Positions 8,301 to 16,768 of a stretch of 64,000 bases of DNA are shown piece after piece; within the stretch, counting starts at the first letter, position 1, and the number at the start of each line of letters is the position of its first letter. The notes under the pieces were generated by a model, which had not been told where the DNA came from, did no database searches, and saw nothing but the letters and a program-made list of their open reading frames with translations. Position numbers and translations under genes: made by a program. Source of the stretch: Gemmatimonadaceae bacterium. Lineage in GTDB: Bacteria; Gemmatimonadota; Gemmatimonadetes; Gemmatimonadales; Gemmatimonadaceae. The stretch lies in assembly GCA_020851455.1 (NCBI GenBank), contig JADZCT010000007.1, forward strand, positions 1 to 64,000, in the 5' to 3' direction.

Positions 8301-10712
8301 ATGGCGACTGCGAAGTCCCGGATGCCGGAAGCTGCGGGCCCGTATGTTGTTGGCCTCGATGAGGTGACGTCCGGCGACCTCGCGTTGGTCGGCGGCAAGA
8401 ACGCATCGCTCGGCGAGATGATCCGCAACTTGTCTGCGGCGGGAATCCGCGTTCCCGACGGGTTTGCCACCACCGTGCGGTCGTACCGCGCGCTGCTCGC
8501 CACCGGCGGCCTGCACGATCGCATCGCGGAGACGCTCGATCGGTTCAAGCGCGGCAAGCTGCCGCTGGAACGGGCCGGCTCGGCGATTCGCAAGGCAATC
8601 CTCGCGACCCCCATGCCGGACGACGTGCGCGCCGCTGTCGCCGACGCGTACGCACGGCTGTGCAAGCGCGTCGGGCGCGTGAACGTGGACGTCGCGGTCC
8701 GCAGCAGCGCCACCGCCGAGGATCTTCCCGACGCGAGCTTCGCGGGGCAGCAGGAGTCGTTCCTGAATGTTCGTGGCGCGGAGGCCGTGCTGCGCGCGTG
8801 CAGGCGATGCATGGCGTCGCTCTTCACCGACCGCGCCATCTCGTACCGTGAGCATCACGGGTTCGACCACATGCGCGTCGGGCTCTCGGTTGGCGTGCAG
8901 CGAATGGTGCGCTCCGACAAAGGCGCCGCCGGCGTGATGTTCTCGATCGGGCCCGAGACAGGCTTCCCAGGCGCCCTTACGATCAGTGCCAACTGGGGCC
9001 TGGGCGAGTCGGTGGTCTCAGGCAGCGTGGATCCGGACGAGTTCATGGTCGCAAAGGCGCAACTCGCCGACCAGCGCGCGATTCCGGTCATCCAGCGGCG
9101 GCGAGGCCGGAAGCTGCGAAAGGTCGTTTACGGCACGGAAGGATCGCGCGTCACGCGCAACGTCCGCACCACAGCACGGGAGCAAGGGTCGTTCGCCCTT
9201 GGCGATGCCGACGCCGTTCAGCTTGCGCGCTGGGGTGTCGCGATCGAGAAGCACTACGGCCGCCCCATGGACATCGAGTGGGCGAAGGACGGGATCACCG
9301 GCGAGTTGTTCATCGTACAGGCGCGGCCGGAAACCGTTCAGTCGCGCGCCGCCGACCACGCCTTCAGATCGTACAAACTCAAGGGCACGGGACGGCGCAT
9401 CGTATCGGGGACGGCGGTCGGCCAGGCGATCGTCACGGGAAGGGTGTGCGCGCGAAACGTCCCGGGCTCGGCGGAAGCCTTCCCGGCGGGCGCCATCCTG
9501 GTTGCCGACAAGACCGACCCGGACTGGGTGCCGGTGATGAGACGCGCCGGCGCGATCGTGACCGACCACGGCGGACGCACGTCGCACGCGGCAATCGTGA
9601 GCCGCGAGCTTGCCCTTCCGGCGATCGTGGGCGCGCGCGGCGCCACGCGCGCGCTGAAGAATGGCGCCGTAGTCACCGTCTCGTGCGCCGAGGGCGACAC
9701 CGGGTATGTGTATGAAGGCCGCGTGCCATTCGAAGTGCGCGACGTCTCGACGAAGGATCTGCCGGCGACGCGCACGAGGGTGATGCTGAACGTCGGCGAC
9801 CCGGCTACGGCGCTTCGCTGGTGGCGGCTCCCTGCGGACGGCGTCGGCCTCGCGCGCATGGAGTTCGTCATCGGCAACCTGATCAAGGCCCATCCACTGG
9901 CGCTGCTGTACCCGAAGCGCGTGCGAGAGAAGCGCGCGCGGGACCAGATCGCTGCGCTCACGTCCGGGTATGCGGACGGCCCTTCGTTCTTCATTGATAC
10001 CCTCGCGCACGGCATTGCGTGTATCGCTGTCGTGCACCACCCGCGGCCCGTGATCGTCCGGCTCAGCGACTTCAAGACCAACGAGTACGCCGACCTCATT
10101 GGCGGGCGCGACTTCGAGCCCGTCGAGGCCAACCCGATGCTTGGCTGGCGCGGCGCGAGCCGCTACTACAGCGACGCATACCGGGATGGCTTCGCGCTCG
10201 AGTGTCGCGCGATCCGCAAAGCGCGCGAAGAGCTGGGATTCACGAATGTGGTCGTAATGGTGCCGTTCTGCCGCACGCTCACGGAGGCCGACCTGGTGCT
10301 GCGCGAGATGGCGATGAACGGGCTCGAGCGCGGAAAGGGTGGGCTGGAGGTGTATGTGATGTGCGAGATCCCCTCGAACGTGATCCTTGCCTCCGAATTC
10401 GCCGACCGGTTCGACGGCTTCTCCATCGGCAGCAACGACCTGACCCAGCTCACGCTTGGCGTGGACCGCGACTCGGCGCTGCTCGCGGGGATCTTCAGCG
10501 AACGCGACCCTGCGGTAACCCGCCTCATCGCTCGCGTGATCGAGGACGCGCACGCAAAGGGGCGGCCGGTGGGGCTCTGCGGGCAAGGGCCGAGCGACAG
10601 CCTCGAGTTCGCGGAGTTCCTCGTGAGCGTGGGCATAGACTCGATGTCCGTCACGCCCGACAGCTTCATACAGGTGAAGCGCCAGGTTGCCGTGGCGGAG
10701 CGTAGTGGTTGA
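8301..10712 (+). CDS. ppsA: Phosphoenolpyruvate synthase
   Basis: Converts pyruvate, ATP and water to phosphoenolpyruvate, AMP and phosphate, the first step of gluconeogenesis from pyruvate. The 803-residue protein has the three expected parts: an N-terminal ATP-grasp domain (VGGKNASLGEM, AVRSSATAEDLP.ASFAGQQ), the swivelling phosphohistidine domain with TDHGGRTSHAAI (His429 is the phospho-carrier), and the PEP-binding barrel with SDFKTNEYADL, GSNDLTQLTLGVDRD and the catalytic-cysteine block CGQGPSD. The ATG at 8301 follows a G-rich stretch; an in-frame ATG at 8268 is a weaker alternative. It diverges from the glycosylase gene, and the PIG-L gene follows within about 35 bases. Confidence 0.96.
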   Translation: MATAKSRMPEAAGPYVVGLDEVTSGDLALVGGKNASLGEMIRNLSAAGIRVPDGFATTVRSYRALLATGGLHDRIAETLDRFKRGKLPLERAGSAIRKAILATPMPDDVRAAVADAYARLCKRVGRVNVDVAVRSSATAEDLPDASFAGQQESFLNVRGAEAVLRACRRCMASLFTDRAISYREHHGFDHMRVGLSVGVQRMVRSDKGAAGVMFSIGPETGFPGALTISANWGLGESVVSGSVDPDEFMVAKAQLADQRAIPVIQRRRGRKLRKVVYGTEGSRVTRNVRTTAREQGSFALGDADAVQLARWGVAIEKHYGRPMDIEWAKDGITGELFIVQARPETVQSRAADHAFRSYKLKGTGRRIVSGTAVGQAIVTGRVCARNVPGSAEAFPAGAILVADKTDPDWVPVMRRAGAIVTDHGGRTSHAAIVSRELALPAIVGARGATRALKNGAVVTVSCAEGDTGYVYEGRVPFEVRDVSTKDLPATRTRVMLNVGDPATALRWWRLPADGVGLARMEFVIGNLIKAHPLALLYPKRVREKRARDQIAALTSGYADGPSFFIDTLAHGIACIAVVHHPRPVIVRLSDFKTNEYADLIGGRDFEPVEANPMLGWRGASRYYSDAYRDGFALECRAIRKAREELGFTNVVVMVPFCRTLTEADLVLREMAMNGLERGKGGLEVYVMCEIPSNVILASEFADRFDGFSIGSNDLTQLTLGVDRDSALLAGIFSERDPAVTRLIARVIEDAHAKGRPVGLCGQGPSDSLEFAEFLVSVGIDSMSVTPDSFIQVKRQVAVAERSG

Positions 10713-10747
10713 CGGGACGCGGTGCGGGTGGCGAAGGTACGTCATCC

Positions 10748-13432
10748 ATGTCACGCGACAATCCTCGGCGTAGTTGCCTGGCCCACCCGGCCGCTCGCGC
10801 AGCGGCAGCCGCCGCTGCGGTCTTTCTGTTCCTTGCTGCGCCGTCCGCCGATGCGCAACAGCGCTACGGAGCCGCAGCCATCGAGCAATCCCTTGCCGGC
10901 TTCACCTCCACGGCGCGCGTGCTCGTCATTGCCGCGCACCCGGACGACGAAGACACGCAGGCAATCGCCTGGCTCGCGCGTGGCCAGCACGTCGAAACAG
11001 CGTACCTCTCGCTGACACGCGGCGACGGCGGCCAGGATCTCATTGGCCCGGAGCTGGGTGAAGCGCTGGGTGCGATTCGTACCGAGGAGCTCCTTGCGGC
11101 GCGGCGAATAGACGGCGGACGCCAGTACTTCACGCGCGCGTTCGATTTCGGGTTCTCGAAGAACGCGGAAGAGACGGCCCGGCACTGGCCGCGCGACTCG
11201 ATCCTTGGCGACGCCGTCACGGTAATTCGCGCATTCCGGCCGCACGTGATCCACTCAGTGTGGACGGGTACCCGCGCCGACGGCCACGGCCACCACGAGT
11301 ACGCCGGCCAGGTGGCGCGGGCAGCGTACGACGCAGCCGGCGATACGATTCGCTTTCCGGTGGCGAAATACGGCCCCGCGTGGGAGCCGCTCAAGTTCTA
11401 TCGTCGTGGCGCGGCGATCCGGTTTCCCGTGAATGAGTACGACCCGATTCTTGGCGAGACGTACGCGGCAATCGCGGCCAACAGCAGGTCGCAGCACCGG
11501 TCGCAGGGGTTCGCGGGGGTAGCGCTCCGCAGCATCGTGCCCGGCGGCGGGGGCGGGCGCGGTGGGTTCGGCGGAGGCGTGGTGCGCGAGGCGTCGCGGG
11601 TCAACGAGAGCACGCCATCGGCCTCAGAGCACTCGATCTTCGATGGCGTTGACACCACGTTTGCGCGACTCGTGTCTGCGGCGCCACCTGCGATTCGCGG
11701 CCAGCTCGCGGCAGCGGGCGCGAGGGCCGACTCCGCGACCGCCGTGCTCGATTACGCCCGTCCGTGGGAAGTCGTGCCGCTAGTGGCAAGGATGGCGGGT
11801 GCGGTGCATGCGGCGCGCCACGCGGTGCAGCCGTGCCGCGCCCGCGCGTGTACTGCCGCAGACGCCGACCTCGACGCAGCGCTCGACCTGCTCGATCGGC
11901 GCGCGCAGCAGGCGCTGGTTGCAGCGGCGGAAGTGGAACTGGACCCGATCGCGCCCCGCGAACTGCTCGCGGTCGGGGACTCGCTGCCGGTCACGGTCGC
12001 GATCGTGAACCACGGACGCACGGCTGTTACCGTGCGCGATGTGCGCGCGACCGGCGCTCCGTCCGGGTCGTTCGGCGCTGTCACGCTCGCGCCCGACAGC
12101 GGCGTTGCGGTGCGCAAGGTCGTTCGCGGATACCCGGCCGTTGGCGCATGGTGGCTGGGCGCTCACCCGGAGGGGATGCTGACGGGCAGGATGTCGCCGG
12201 CCGACGGCGTGGAGCGCGCTGCTGGCGGCGCAACGGACCTGGTGCCGGGCGTTGCCGTATCGGAAGAATCGCGGCGCACGAGCGAGGTCTGGGTGACGCT
12301 CGAGATTGCGGGCCAGGCCGTGCCTGTGAACGCTGGGCCGCTCGTGTTCCGTTCGGCCGACCCGCTCATGGGCGTGCAGGACCGGCCGCTCGTGGGCGTG
12401 CCGCCGGTGACGCTCGCCTTCGACGCGTCCGCCGAGTTCGTTCCTGCATCGAAGCCAATTGACCGGCAGGTGCTGCTCACGATCCAGTCTTACGCTGACT
12501 CACCGCGCACGTTCACGCTGGGCATTTCAGCGCCGCGGGGTCTCAAGGTTGACTCAGCCCCGGCGTCCGTGACGCTTCAGGCGGGCGAGCGGCGCGAGCT
12601 TTCTCTCAGGTTGCGCGGGACGCTCGGCGCCGGTCGCCACGAGTTGCGCGCCACCGGCACTTATGCGGACGGCTCCACGTTCGGCACCGGCTTTGCGACG
12701 ATCAACTATCCGCACATCCGTCCGATCCACATATACGGCACGTCGGTGCTGGGTCTGCAGGCCGTTGACGTCGCGGTCGCGCAGGGACTCAACGTCGCGT
12801 ACGTGCAGGGCGCCGGCGATGCCAGCCCCGGCTACCTGGCCGAGCTGGGGATACCAGTGACGGTGATCCAGCCCGAGGAGATCGGAAAGGCGAATCTCGC
12901 ACGGTTCAGTACCGTGGTGCTGGGCACGCGCGCATTCGACGCCAGTCCTTCCCTCGTTGCCTTCGTGCCGCGTCTCCTCGATTACGCGCGGGGCGGCGGC
13001 ACCCTGGTGGTGCAGTACGGGCAGAATATGGCGCAGGCGAAGGCGGTGTTTCCGTATCCGCTCGGCTGGGCGCAGCCCGCCGAGCGCGTGACGGTGGAGG
13101 ACGTTCCGGTGACCGTGCTCGATCCCGCCGCCAAGGTTCTGACATCGCCCAACCGACTCGGGCCTGGTGACTGGAACGGCTGGGTGCAGGAACGCGCGCT
13201 CTACATGCCGAGCACGATTGACCCCAGGTACCAGGCGCCGATCGAGATGCACGACCCCGGCGAAAAGGAGAACCGTGGCGCCATTCTCGTGACGCCCCTT
13301 GGCAAGGGCACCTTCGTGTTCACCACGCTCGCGCTCTTTCGGCAGTTGCCGGCCGGGGTTCCGGGGGGCGCGCGCCTCTGGGCGAACCTGTTGAGCGCGG
13401 GCAAGGCGACCGCGGCGGGGCCCACTCCCTGA
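10748..13432 (+). CDS. Secreted PIG-L family deacetylase, multidomain
   Basis: An 894-residue exported protein with an N-terminal signal sequence (alanine-rich core ending in SADAQQ). Residues from about 55 to 230 are a PIG-L/LmbE zinc-dependent N-acetyl hydrolase: VIAAHPDDED provides the AHPDD metal site and GHGHHEYAG the third ligand. After a Gly-rich linker (GGGGGRGGFGGG) comes a region with beta-sandwich character resembling NEW3-type domains, then a Rossmann-like segment (VLGLQAVDVAVAQGLNVAYVQG ... DYARGGGTLVVQYGQN) resembling ThuA or class I amidotransferase-like folds. Family members remove acetyl groups from amino sugars or their conjugates; the substrate here is unknown. The start is ATG, though a TTG overlapping the ppsA stop is possible. 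Confidence 0.85.
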   Translation: MSRDNPRRSCLAHPAARAAAAAAAVFLFLAAPSADAQQRYGAAAIEQSLAGFTSTARVLVIAAHPDDEDTQAIAWLARGQHVETAYLSLTRGDGGQDLIGPELGEALGAIRTEELLAARRIDGGRQYFTRAFDFGFSKNAEETARHWPRDSILGDAVTVIRAFRPHVIHSVWTGTRADGHGHHEYAGQVARAAYDAAGDTIRFPVAKYGPAWEPLKFYRRGAAIRFPVNEYDPILGETYAAIAANSRSQHRSQGFAGVALRSIVPGGGGGRGGFGGGVVREASRVNESTPSASEHSIFDGVDTTFARLVSAAPPAIRGQLAAAGARADSATAVLDYARPWEVVPLVARMAGAVHAARHAVQPCRARACTAADADLDAALDLLDRRAQQALVAAAEVELDPIAPRELLAVGDSLPVTVAIVNHGRTAVTVRDVRATGAPSGSFGAVTLAPDSGVAVRKVVRGYPAVGAWWLGAHPEGMLTGRMSPADGVERAAGGATDLVPGVAVSEESRRTSEVWVTLEIAGQAVPVNAGPLVFRSADPLMGVQDRPLVGVPPVTLAFDASAEFVPASKPIDRQVLLTIQSYADSPRTFTLGISAPRGLKVDSAPASVTLQAGERRELSLRLRGTLGAGRHELRATGTYADGSTFGTGFATINYPHIRPIHIYGTSVLGLQAVDVAVAQGLNVAYVQGAGDASPGYLAELGIPVTVIQPEEIGKANLARFSTVVLGTRAFDASPSLVAFVPRLLDYARGGGTLVVQYGQNMAQAKAVFPYPLGWAQPAERVTVEDVPVTVLDPAAKVLTSPNRLGPGDWNGWVQERALYMPSTIDPRYQAPIEMHDPGEKENRGAILVTPLGKGTFVFTTLALFRQLPAGVPGGARLWANLLSAGKATAAGPTP

Positions 13433-13464
13433 TGACAGGTACCTTTACCCGCCACTGACCCCGC

Positions 13465-13563
13465 ATGCCTAGTTCATTCAAGCGCATCCTGCTCAAGGTC
13501 CTCGCCGCGGAGCTCGCGGCGTGGGCGCTGCTTGCGCTGCTCCAGCTCCGCTACAACGGATAG
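13465..13563 (+). CDS. Small single-pass membrane peptide upstream of a symporter
   Basis: A short frame of 32 residues, starting MPSSFKRILLKVLAAEL, with a basic N-terminus, an uninterrupted hydrophobic stretch of leucine and alanine, and a short polar end (QLRYNG). It ends three bases before the symporter ATG, so the two are almost certainly in one transcript. The composition fits a single membrane helix with the N-terminus in the cytoplasm. I do not recognise a family. It may be an accessory subunit of the symporter, by analogy with small partner proteins known for other transporters; that is inference only. Confidence 0.5.
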   Translation: MPSSFKRILLKVLAAELAAWALLALLQLRYNG

Positions 13564-13566
13564 CCG

Positions 13567-15243
13567 ATGCATTGGGTCAACTGGGCGGTCGTCGCCGTTT
13601 ATCTGGCGTACGTAGTCAGCGACAGTATCCGGCGCGCGCGGGGACTGAAGACGATCGAGGGGTACTTCCTCGCCAACCGGAACCTCCCGTGGTGGGCCGT
13701 CGGGCTCACCGTGATGGCCACGCAGCTCTCTGCCATCACCATGATCGGCACAACGGGGCAGGGCGCAGTGGACGGGATGCGCTTCGTCCAGTTCTACTTC
13801 GGGCTCCCGGTGGCAATGGTGATCCTTGGGGTCACCATAGTGCCGTTTCTGCACAAGGCGAATGTATATACGGCCTACGAGTTCCTCGAGCGCAGGTTCG
13901 GGCCGCGTACGCGCTCGCTCACAGCGTTCCTCTTTCTGTGCTCCCGCGGGCTCTCGTGCGGCACCATCATCGCCGCGCCGGCGGTGGTATTCAGCGCGAT
14001 CTTTGGCTGGCCGATGCTGCTCTCGGTCGCGGTGATAGGGCTGCCCACGGTGATCTACGTGGTGATCGGGGGAGTGCAGGCGGTGACGTGGGCCGACGTG
14101 AAGCAGATGTTCGTGATAGTCACGGCGCTGGTTGCGGTAGTCATCACACTGCTGGTGAAGATCCCGGTGAACCCGGACGCGGCCCTGTCCATCGCGGGCG
14201 CCGCGGGGCGCCTGCGCGTCTTCGACTTCTCCTTTACCCTCAACGAGCAGTACACTTTCTGGAGCGGGATCATCGGCGGCACGTTCCTGATGCTCTCGTA
14301 CTTTGGCACCGACCAGAGCCAGGTGCAGCGGTACCTCACGGCGCGCTCGGTTGACGAGGCGCGCAGCTCGCACTTGATGAGTGCGTTCTGGAAGATTCCG
14401 CTCCAGGGGCTCATCCTCCTCGTTGGCGTGCTGGTGTTCGTGTACTACCTGTTCGTCACGCCGCCGCTGTACTGGAACCCCGCGGCCGACCATGCAGTCG
14501 CGGCCGCGGACCAGGGCTCCTACGTGCAGTTCGAACGCGAGGCGCAGGCAGCATGGACGCTCCGCAGCCAGCTCGCGGCGGAGATCGCCCGCACCCCGCG
14601 GGCGCAGGCGGCGGTGCCGCGCGCCCCGTTCCGCGCGGCAGACTCGGCGTACGCGGCGATCCGGGCGCAGGCGCTCGCCAAGGCAGAGGAGGTGACTGGC
14701 GGGCCCGCGCGTGACGTGAACTACATCATCCCGCAGTTTGTGCTCACGCAGCTTCCGCTCGGGCTCGGCGGCCTCTTCATCGCGGCCGTGATAGCGGCGG
14801 CAATGAGCGCGGTCGCGGGCGAGCTGTCGGCGCTCTCTACCTGCACGGTCATAGACTTCTACCGGCGCTGGGTGCGGCCGGAGGCGAGTGACGCGCACTT
14901 CCTGAAGGTGTCGCGCATCGCAACCGCCTTCTGGGGGCTTGCTGCATGCGGGGTCGCGGTCTTTGCGGCGTCGCTCGGTTCCCTCATCGAGGTCGTGAAC
15001 CGGTTCGGCTCGTTCTTCTACGGCTCGATCCTCGGGGTGTTCCTCCTCGCGATGCTGCCGCGCGCGCGCGCGAAGGGCGCATTCATCGGACTCATCGCGG
15101 GGATGCTGGCCGTTGGCGCGGTGAGTTTCGGCGCGCCGAACGTAGCGTTCCTCTGGTACAACGTGATCGGGGCCGTGGCCGTCGTGGCCGTGGGGCTCGC
15201 GGTCAGCGCCGCCGATGGCACCGCCGGCGCGAAGAAGGCCTGA
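13567..15243 (+). CDS. Sodium:solute symporter (SSS family)
   Basis: Integral membrane sodium-coupled transporter of 558 residues. Family features are GYFLANRNLPWWAVGL near the start, TQLSAITMIGTTGQ, the F..Y.F.E.RFG block (YTAYEFLERRFGPRTR), and about thirteen hydrophobic segments. A hydrophilic insertion between roughly residues 305 and 375, rich in alanine and arginine, separates transmembrane segments and is longer than in many members. The late segment SAVAGELSALSTCTVIDFYRRW matches the SSS signature region. The substrate (sugar, amino acid, pantothenate or other) cannot be read from the sequence. It is preceded by a 32-residue membrane peptide gene and followed by a convergent gene. Confidence 0.9.
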   Translation: MHWVNWAVVAVYLAYVVSDSIRRARGLKTIEGYFLANRNLPWWAVGLTVMATQLSAITMIGTTGQGAVDGMRFVQFYFGLPVAMVILGVTIVPFLHKANVYTAYEFLERRFGPRTRSLTAFLFLCSRGLSCGTIIAAPAVVFSAIFGWPMLLSVAVIGLPTVIYVVIGGVQAVTWADVKQMFVIVTALVAVVITLLVKIPVNPDAALSIAGAAGRLRVFDFSFTLNEQYTFWSGIIGGTFLMLSYFGTDQSQVQRYLTARSVDEARSSHLMSAFWKIPLQGLILLVGVLVFVYYLFVTPPLYWNPAADHAVAAADQGSYVQFEREAQAAWTLRSQLAAEIARTPRAQAAVPRAPFRAADSAYAAIRAQALAKAEEVTGGPARDVNYIIPQFVLTQLPLGLGGLFIAAVIAAAMSAVAGELSALSTCTVIDFYRRWVRPEASDAHFLKVSRIATAFWGLAACGVAVFAASLGSLIEVVNRFGSFFYGSILGVFLLAMLPRARAKGAFIGLIAGMLAVGAVSFGAPNVAFLWYNVIGAVAVVAVGLAVSAADGTAGAKKA

Positions 15244-15261
15244 CGCGCCCTCCCGCGCCCC

Positions 15262-16134
15262 CTACCTCGCGGCCACCTTCGCCAGGCCCTCGATCAGTTT
15301 GCTCGTGTGCTCGTAGTTGCGGTAGCTGAGCATCGCGAACGACCCCTTCGCGTGGATCACCACGAAAGGCGGCGAGTCCATTTCCACGAAGAGCGAACCT
15401 TCGCCCAGGCCGCTCACCCGAAAGCGTCCGCGCCGGGTCTTCCCGAGCGCGAAGCCGTTCAGGCGCGCCTCGATTGCAGGCGCCGAGTCCGTCACGACGA
15501 CCTCCGTGATCTCGCTGGTGGGGATCACCGTGCGGTAGAACATGCTCGTGATGGAAACCCGCTCGCGCGAAAGGTCAACGCGCGACGGCTGCGTCTGCAT
15601 GTACACCAGCACGCCCAGGCACGCCACCAGCAGCGCGATCACGATGGCCGGCCACGCGAACGACCTGGCGTCGACCTCACCGGTGTGCACGGGCTCGATC
15701 CCGGCTGCCTCGGCGATCGCCGTGGCCAGCGCCGACGGCTCATCGGTGCCGATCGCGACTCGCACGCCACCGTCGAGGCGCAGGTCCACGGCGCGCCGTC
15801 CGGCGACGTTGTAGAGCCAGCCGCCCTCGATCCGCCGCACCCCCGTCCCCACCCACCACGGGACGCGCGTCACGGCCGCCGAGCCGATCGTGGAAAGCTC
15901 GATGGACCGCCTGATCAGCCCGATGCCGAACCGGATGCGAACGTGGGAATCGTCAACCGCCACGGTGAGCGTGCCCATCAGGAGCGCCATGATCGCCGCA
16001 ACTGGCACCAGCACGTACACTGCCGGCGAGCGCCCGCCGACGAGAGAAGCGAATACCCCGGCCGTTGCGAGCCCCGCTGACGCCGCGATGATGGTCCAGC
16101 CCCGCTGGGTGTGGCGATACCGTTCGTCTGGCAC
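15262..16134 (-). CDS. Membrane protein with PH-like domains
   Basis: A 290-residue protein. Two hydrophobic segments near the N-terminus (about residues 13-56) are followed by a beta-rich stretch (VAVDDSHVRIRFG ... RIEGGWLYNV ... VDLRLDGGVRVAIGT) that resembles bacterial PH-type domains found in small membrane proteins. A third hydrophobic segment near residues 157-178 precedes a second beta-rich region with the DLSRERVSITSMFYRTVIP and FVVIHAKGSFAMLSYRN blocks. The function is unknown. It is the last gene of a probable minus-strand operon behind the AAA+ ATPase and the CopD-like gene, with only 22 bases between it and the latter. Confidence 0.6.
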   Translation of the reverse strand: MPDERYRHTQRGWTIIAASAGLATAGVFASLVGGRSPAVYVLVPVAAIMALLMGTLTVAVDDSHVRIRFGIGLIRRSIELSTIGSAAVTRVPWWVGTGVRRIEGGWLYNVAGRRAVDLRLDGGVRVAIGTDEPSALATAIAEAAGIEPVHTGEVDARSFAWPAIVIALLVACLGVLVYMQTQPSRVDLSRERVSITSMFYRTVIPTSEITEVVVTDSAPAIEARLNGFALGKTRRGRFRVSGLGEGSLFVEMDSPPFVVIHAKGSFAMLSYRNYEHTSKLIEGLAKVAAR

Positions 16135-16156
16135 GTGGCGCCTTGCTTTGGCCAGG

Positions 16157-16654
16157 TCAGCCGCGCGTGAGCACTACCGCCGCGCAGACCAGCACGAGCC
16201 CGCTGATGCCGGCAAATCGCGCGAGGAGCGCCGCTTTCCTGCGGTGTGCCAGCGCTTCGGGCGACCCCGGCGCAAAGCTACCTGCCTGCGGGCCGATCAC
16301 GAAGTCGTGGTACGCCTCCACGGCGAGCATCAGCGTCGTGAAGATGAGCTTCAGCGCAAGCGCGATTCCGACGCGGCTCGACCAGAACTGAGGTGAGTCG
16401 AACACTCCATGCCAGTGCAGCCAGCCGCGCCAGCGAAGGTTCTCGATTCCGGTGATGACGGCAACCGTCACTGTAATCCATCCAAGCGTGCGGAACCGCC
16501 TGCCGAACTGGTCGAAGAGCTGCTGCCGGAGGGCCGGCGGCTCGATGCCGCGGAGGACCGGAGCGCCTACCAAGCCGAGGAAGAACATGCCGCCGAGCCA
16601 GAGCATCGCGGCAAGGACGTGAATCGTAACGTTGACGTAGTATGCAAGAGGCAT
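16157..16654 (-). CDS. CopD-like integral membrane protein
   Basis: A 165-residue protein with four or five hydrophobic segments. The N-terminal block VNVTIHVLAAMLWLGGMFFLGLV, with a histidine followed by a tryptophan-glycine-glycine, resembles the CopD/DUF4149 family of copper-resistance or putative haem-linked membrane proteins. Another histidine occurs in EAYHDFVIGP. The ATG at 16654 is chosen because it directly precedes the first membrane helix; the open frame continues upstream without a convincing start. Its role (metal transport or an unrelated membrane function) is not settled. It lies between the ATPase gene and the PH-like gene on the same strand. Confidence 0.6.
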   Translation of the reverse strand: MPLAYYVNVTIHVLAAMLWLGGMFFLGLVGAPVLRGIEPPALRQQLFDQFGRRFRTLGWITVTVAVITGIENLRWRGWLHWHGVFDSPQFWSSRVGIALALKLIFTTLMLAVEAYHDFVIGPQAGSFAPGSPEALAHRRKAALLARFAGISGLVLVCAAVVLTRG

Positions 16655-16768
16655 TGCTGAACCGCTGCTGTCGGACGTGTCAAGCCGAGAACCGAAGTAT
16701 ACCAGTGGTGTGCGGGCGGTGCGGACTCCCCGGCATGCGAGCGCCAACCGGCAGGGCGGCGCTGGTGA

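Noticed and set aside
9018-10754. 578-residue open frame antisense to ppsA
   Set aside because: Arg/His/Ala-rich product with no family pattern; the opposite strand encodes a complete ppsA. It is a GC-driven shadow.
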